Below, in pieces: positions 22,263 through 23,455 of a stretch of DNA of 23,455 nucleotides; the first letter of the stretch is position 1, and the number at the start of each line of letters is the position of its first letter. Both the position numbers and the translations under genes were made by a program. Under the pieces are notes generated by a model. That model had not been told where the DNA came from. It saw only the letters and a program-made list of their open reading frames with translations, and did no database searches. The stretch is from positions 1-23,455 of IMG/VR virus record IMGVR_UViG_3300025418_000711; one strand, given 5' to 3'. The stretch comes from a virus.

Positions 22263-22375
22263 TTCTTTCTCCTTATCGTGTGTTTCAGTTTCTTTATTTT
22301 TTTGCGTAGCTTCTTAACTTCTTTAATTAGCTCTGCAATAGGGTCTTTATCTTTGGGTGCTAAGTCTTCATTCAT
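22259..22375 (-). CDS. 38-aa basic helical peptide
   Basis: MNEDLAPKDKDPIAELIKEV then KKLRKKIKKLKHTIRRKK. Acidic N-terminus and a strongly basic amphipathic helix (KLRKKIKKLK). Overlaps its neighbours by 8 nt and ATGA and reads cleanly ATG to TGA. Could bind nucleic acid; function unknown. Confidence 0.5.
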   Translation of the reverse strand: MNEDLAPKDKDPIAELIKEVKKLRKKIKKLKHTIRRKK

Positions 22376-22598
22376 TATCGAGGAACTTTAGCTTAGGCAG
22401 CGTAACCTTCACGTTGCCAAGGGATTTATTTCTACCCTGATGACCCTTTAGGGCATTAAAGGCTTTCTTGAGGGGGTCTTTGTGTAGGTTGTCTTGTATC
22501 CTTTTAAGCCCCTCTTTAGCAGCTTTCCGCTCCTCAAATCTTTCCTTGGCCTTTTTATCGCTTACCTCTTTGTAGGGATCAAAAACTCTAAACTTCAT
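22368..22598 (-). CDS. 76-aa basic protein
   Basis: MKFRVFDPYKEVSDKKAKER, a Lys/Arg/Glu-rich helix (FEERKAAKEGLKRIQDNLHK), and an extended end (LGNVKVTLPKLKFLDNE). TGATG overlap with the upstream 53-aa gene. Function unknown; composition suggests nucleic-acid or protein binding. Confidence 0.65.
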   Translation of the reverse strand: MKFRVFDPYKEVSDKKAKERFEERKAAKEGLKRIQDNLHKDPLKKAFNALKGHQGRNKSLGNVKVTLPKLKFLDNE

Positions 22599-22759
22599 CA
22601 GTGCATCCTCCGCATGTCTTCCAACTCTTGTATGCGGTCTTTCTGCTTCTCAATCTGAGCGTATAGTTCAGCCATTTCCTTGTGGAGTTGCTCAACCTCC
22701 TCTTGATATCGCAAGACCATTTCCTGAAGGAGCTTTACTCTGTCTTTGTCGCTAATCAT
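22598..22759 (-). CDS. 53-aa coiled-coil peptide
   Basis: MISDKDRVKLLQEMVLRYQE followed by EVEQLHKEMAELYAQIEKQK and DRIQELEDMRRMH. A near-perfect heptad coiled coil. ATG overlaps the upstream nuclease-like stop (ATGATTAG, 8 nt) and the stop overlaps the next start (TGATG). Fits the string of coiled-coil accessory proteins. Confidence 0.7.
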   Translation of the reverse strand: MISDKDRVKLLQEMVLRYQEEVEQLHKEMAELYAQIEKQKDRIQELEDMRRMH

Positions 22760-23198
22760 GTTGTCTCTCATTGTTAATCATTTTAAAGTGAGAGATTGGT
22801 ATGTGGCATACAGGCTCGACATCCTGCCAATCTCTGAGTTCATTGCGTCCACCCCACTTAATATCGTAGTCGCTTGCCTTGTTTATTCTCACCGTGCCGG
22901 TTGTATCCGTCCACTCGCACATAAATACGAACGGGATGCCCGTAGACCTCACAAGGTTTTCAGCAGCCATAATCTTGTCTAGACTAACAATCAGTGTTGG
23001 GTATGCGTGACTGGCCGTCGTTCTGCATCTAACCTCTACCCACCGCTTTAGGTTACCTGTTGAGTTTTCAAATAATCCAAAGTCAGCCTGATACTTGATA
23101 GGCAGTTTGCGAACTTCAAACTTGTCGCCAACTACTCTTTCAATGACAGCCCTCTCCTTGGCGAGATCACCCTGTGTTTCAAATAATGGCCTCACCAT
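22752..23198 (-). CDS. PD-(D/E)XK nuclease-like protein
   Basis: 148 aa. The pattern ADFG (Asp39), RWVEVRCR (Glu55-x-Arg57) and YPTLIVSLDKIMAAENL, then GIPFVFMCEW, follows the alpha-beta core of small PD-(D/E)XK endonuclease-type proteins found in phages and mobile elements. The usual catalytic Lys is Arg57, so activity is uncertain. An early Glu (Glu15 or Glu20) in the N-terminal helix is available as the first acidic residue. It overlaps the upstream gene by 7 nt. Possible roles: DNA processing or recombination, or an inactive structural derivative. The fold call is from motif spacing only. Confidence 0.6.
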   Translation of the reverse strand: MVRPLFETQGDLAKERAVIERVVGDKFEVRKLPIKYQADFGLFENSTGNLKRWVEVRCRTTASHAYPTLIVSLDKIMAAENLVRSTGIPFVFMCEWTDTTGTVRINKASDYDIKWGGRNELRDWQDVEPVCHIPISHFKMINNERQHD

Positions 23199-23404
23199 TG
23201 TGGGTCTGCTTTACGTTTTGGAAACGAACACTTCTCTTCCAAACGTGAGAGGGCGCTATTCAGTGAATCTTTTAGGTCTGCAATCTGTTGGGATTGCTCT
23301 TCGATAAGGTCGTGAGCCTCTCCCATAAGGATTGCCGCAGACGGGGGCAGGTAACCGTTCTTCCAGCTTTTTAGCTGTTCTAGGATCAAAGCAACGTCGG
23401 TCAT
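23192..23404 (-). CDS. 70-aa coiled-coil protein, MTD-type family
   Basis: MTDVALILEQLKSWKNGYLP, then GEAHDLIEEQSQQIADLKDS and a basic C-terminus (KRKADPQW). The EA..LIEEQ..QIADL core matches the paralogs at 20176-20532 and 21265-21531. GGGAGG lies ten bases before ATG 23404. The remaining bases 23405-23455 hold no gene start I can place; they may contain the end of an upstream gene. Confidence 0.68.
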   Translation of the reverse strand: MTDVALILEQLKSWKNGYLPPSAAILMGEAHDLIEEQSQQIADLKDSLNSALSRLEEKCSFPKRKADPQW

Positions 23405-23455
23405 TTCTTAAGAGCCTCCCTACGGCGAAATTCTTTTATGCGGTAATAGATTTAC

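Overview
The window is a stretch of a tailed double-stranded DNA phage genome, or a prophage or metagenomic equivalent. All 40 genes I can support lie on the minus strand, so transcription runs from high to low coordinates. They are tightly packed, often with ATGA, GTGA or 8-nt stop/start overlaps. Phage identity rests on a recognisable portal protein, a holin-like/endolysin cassette, virion-type proteins carrying a transglycosylase domain, and a long run of very small accessory genes. A Gram-negative host is suggested by the lipobox lipoprotein and the portal type, which resembles podovirus-like phages of Alphaproteobacteria. This is inferred from family memory, not a search. No integrase, terminase, capsid or polymerase gene is inside the window.

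Right part (about 15.5-23.4 kb): some 29 short genes in near-continuous overlapping strings. They include a PD-(D/E)XK-nuclease-like protein (22752-23198), several paralogous coiled-coil proteins of the MTDYS...IExQ.KRIADL type, a stand-alone DnaA domain-IV-like DNA-binding protein (17333-17707), and a sugar O-methyltransferase-like enzyme (17789-18547). A 201-aa orphan lies at 16317-16922. Six tiny hydrophobic proteins (27-43 aa) are wedged between the soluble genes. The only long gap, 19377-19692, is full of inverted repeats and is probably a control region or a structured RNA.

Centre (5.9-15.5 kb): the portal protein (13034-15478) is followed by a 655-aa protein with a DUF6321-like C-terminal part. 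Next is a 1719-aa low-complexity protein with DUF4214 repeats and an internal lytic-transglycosylase-like domain. The large protein looks like a fusion of three units that each begin with the same basic N-terminal motif.

Left part (0-5.9 kb): a lysis cassette of M15 peptidase, holin-like membrane protein and GH24 lysozyme. It is followed by a 640-aa probable internal virion protein, a long-overlapping 84-aa gene, a papain-like (C1A) cysteine peptidase, a small lipoprotein, and a Gly/Pro/Met-rich protein. The last has its own strong sigma70-type promoter and ends at a hairpin terminator at the window edge.

The most unusual signal is a set of short linear motifs scattered through the virion-type proteins: an N-terminal I-K-K-A-L-type helix and many copies of a [F/Y/H]-A-x-G-G or K/R-x-G-G motif. 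The papain-like peptidase encoded in the same cluster is a candidate processing enzyme. That link is only a hypothesis.
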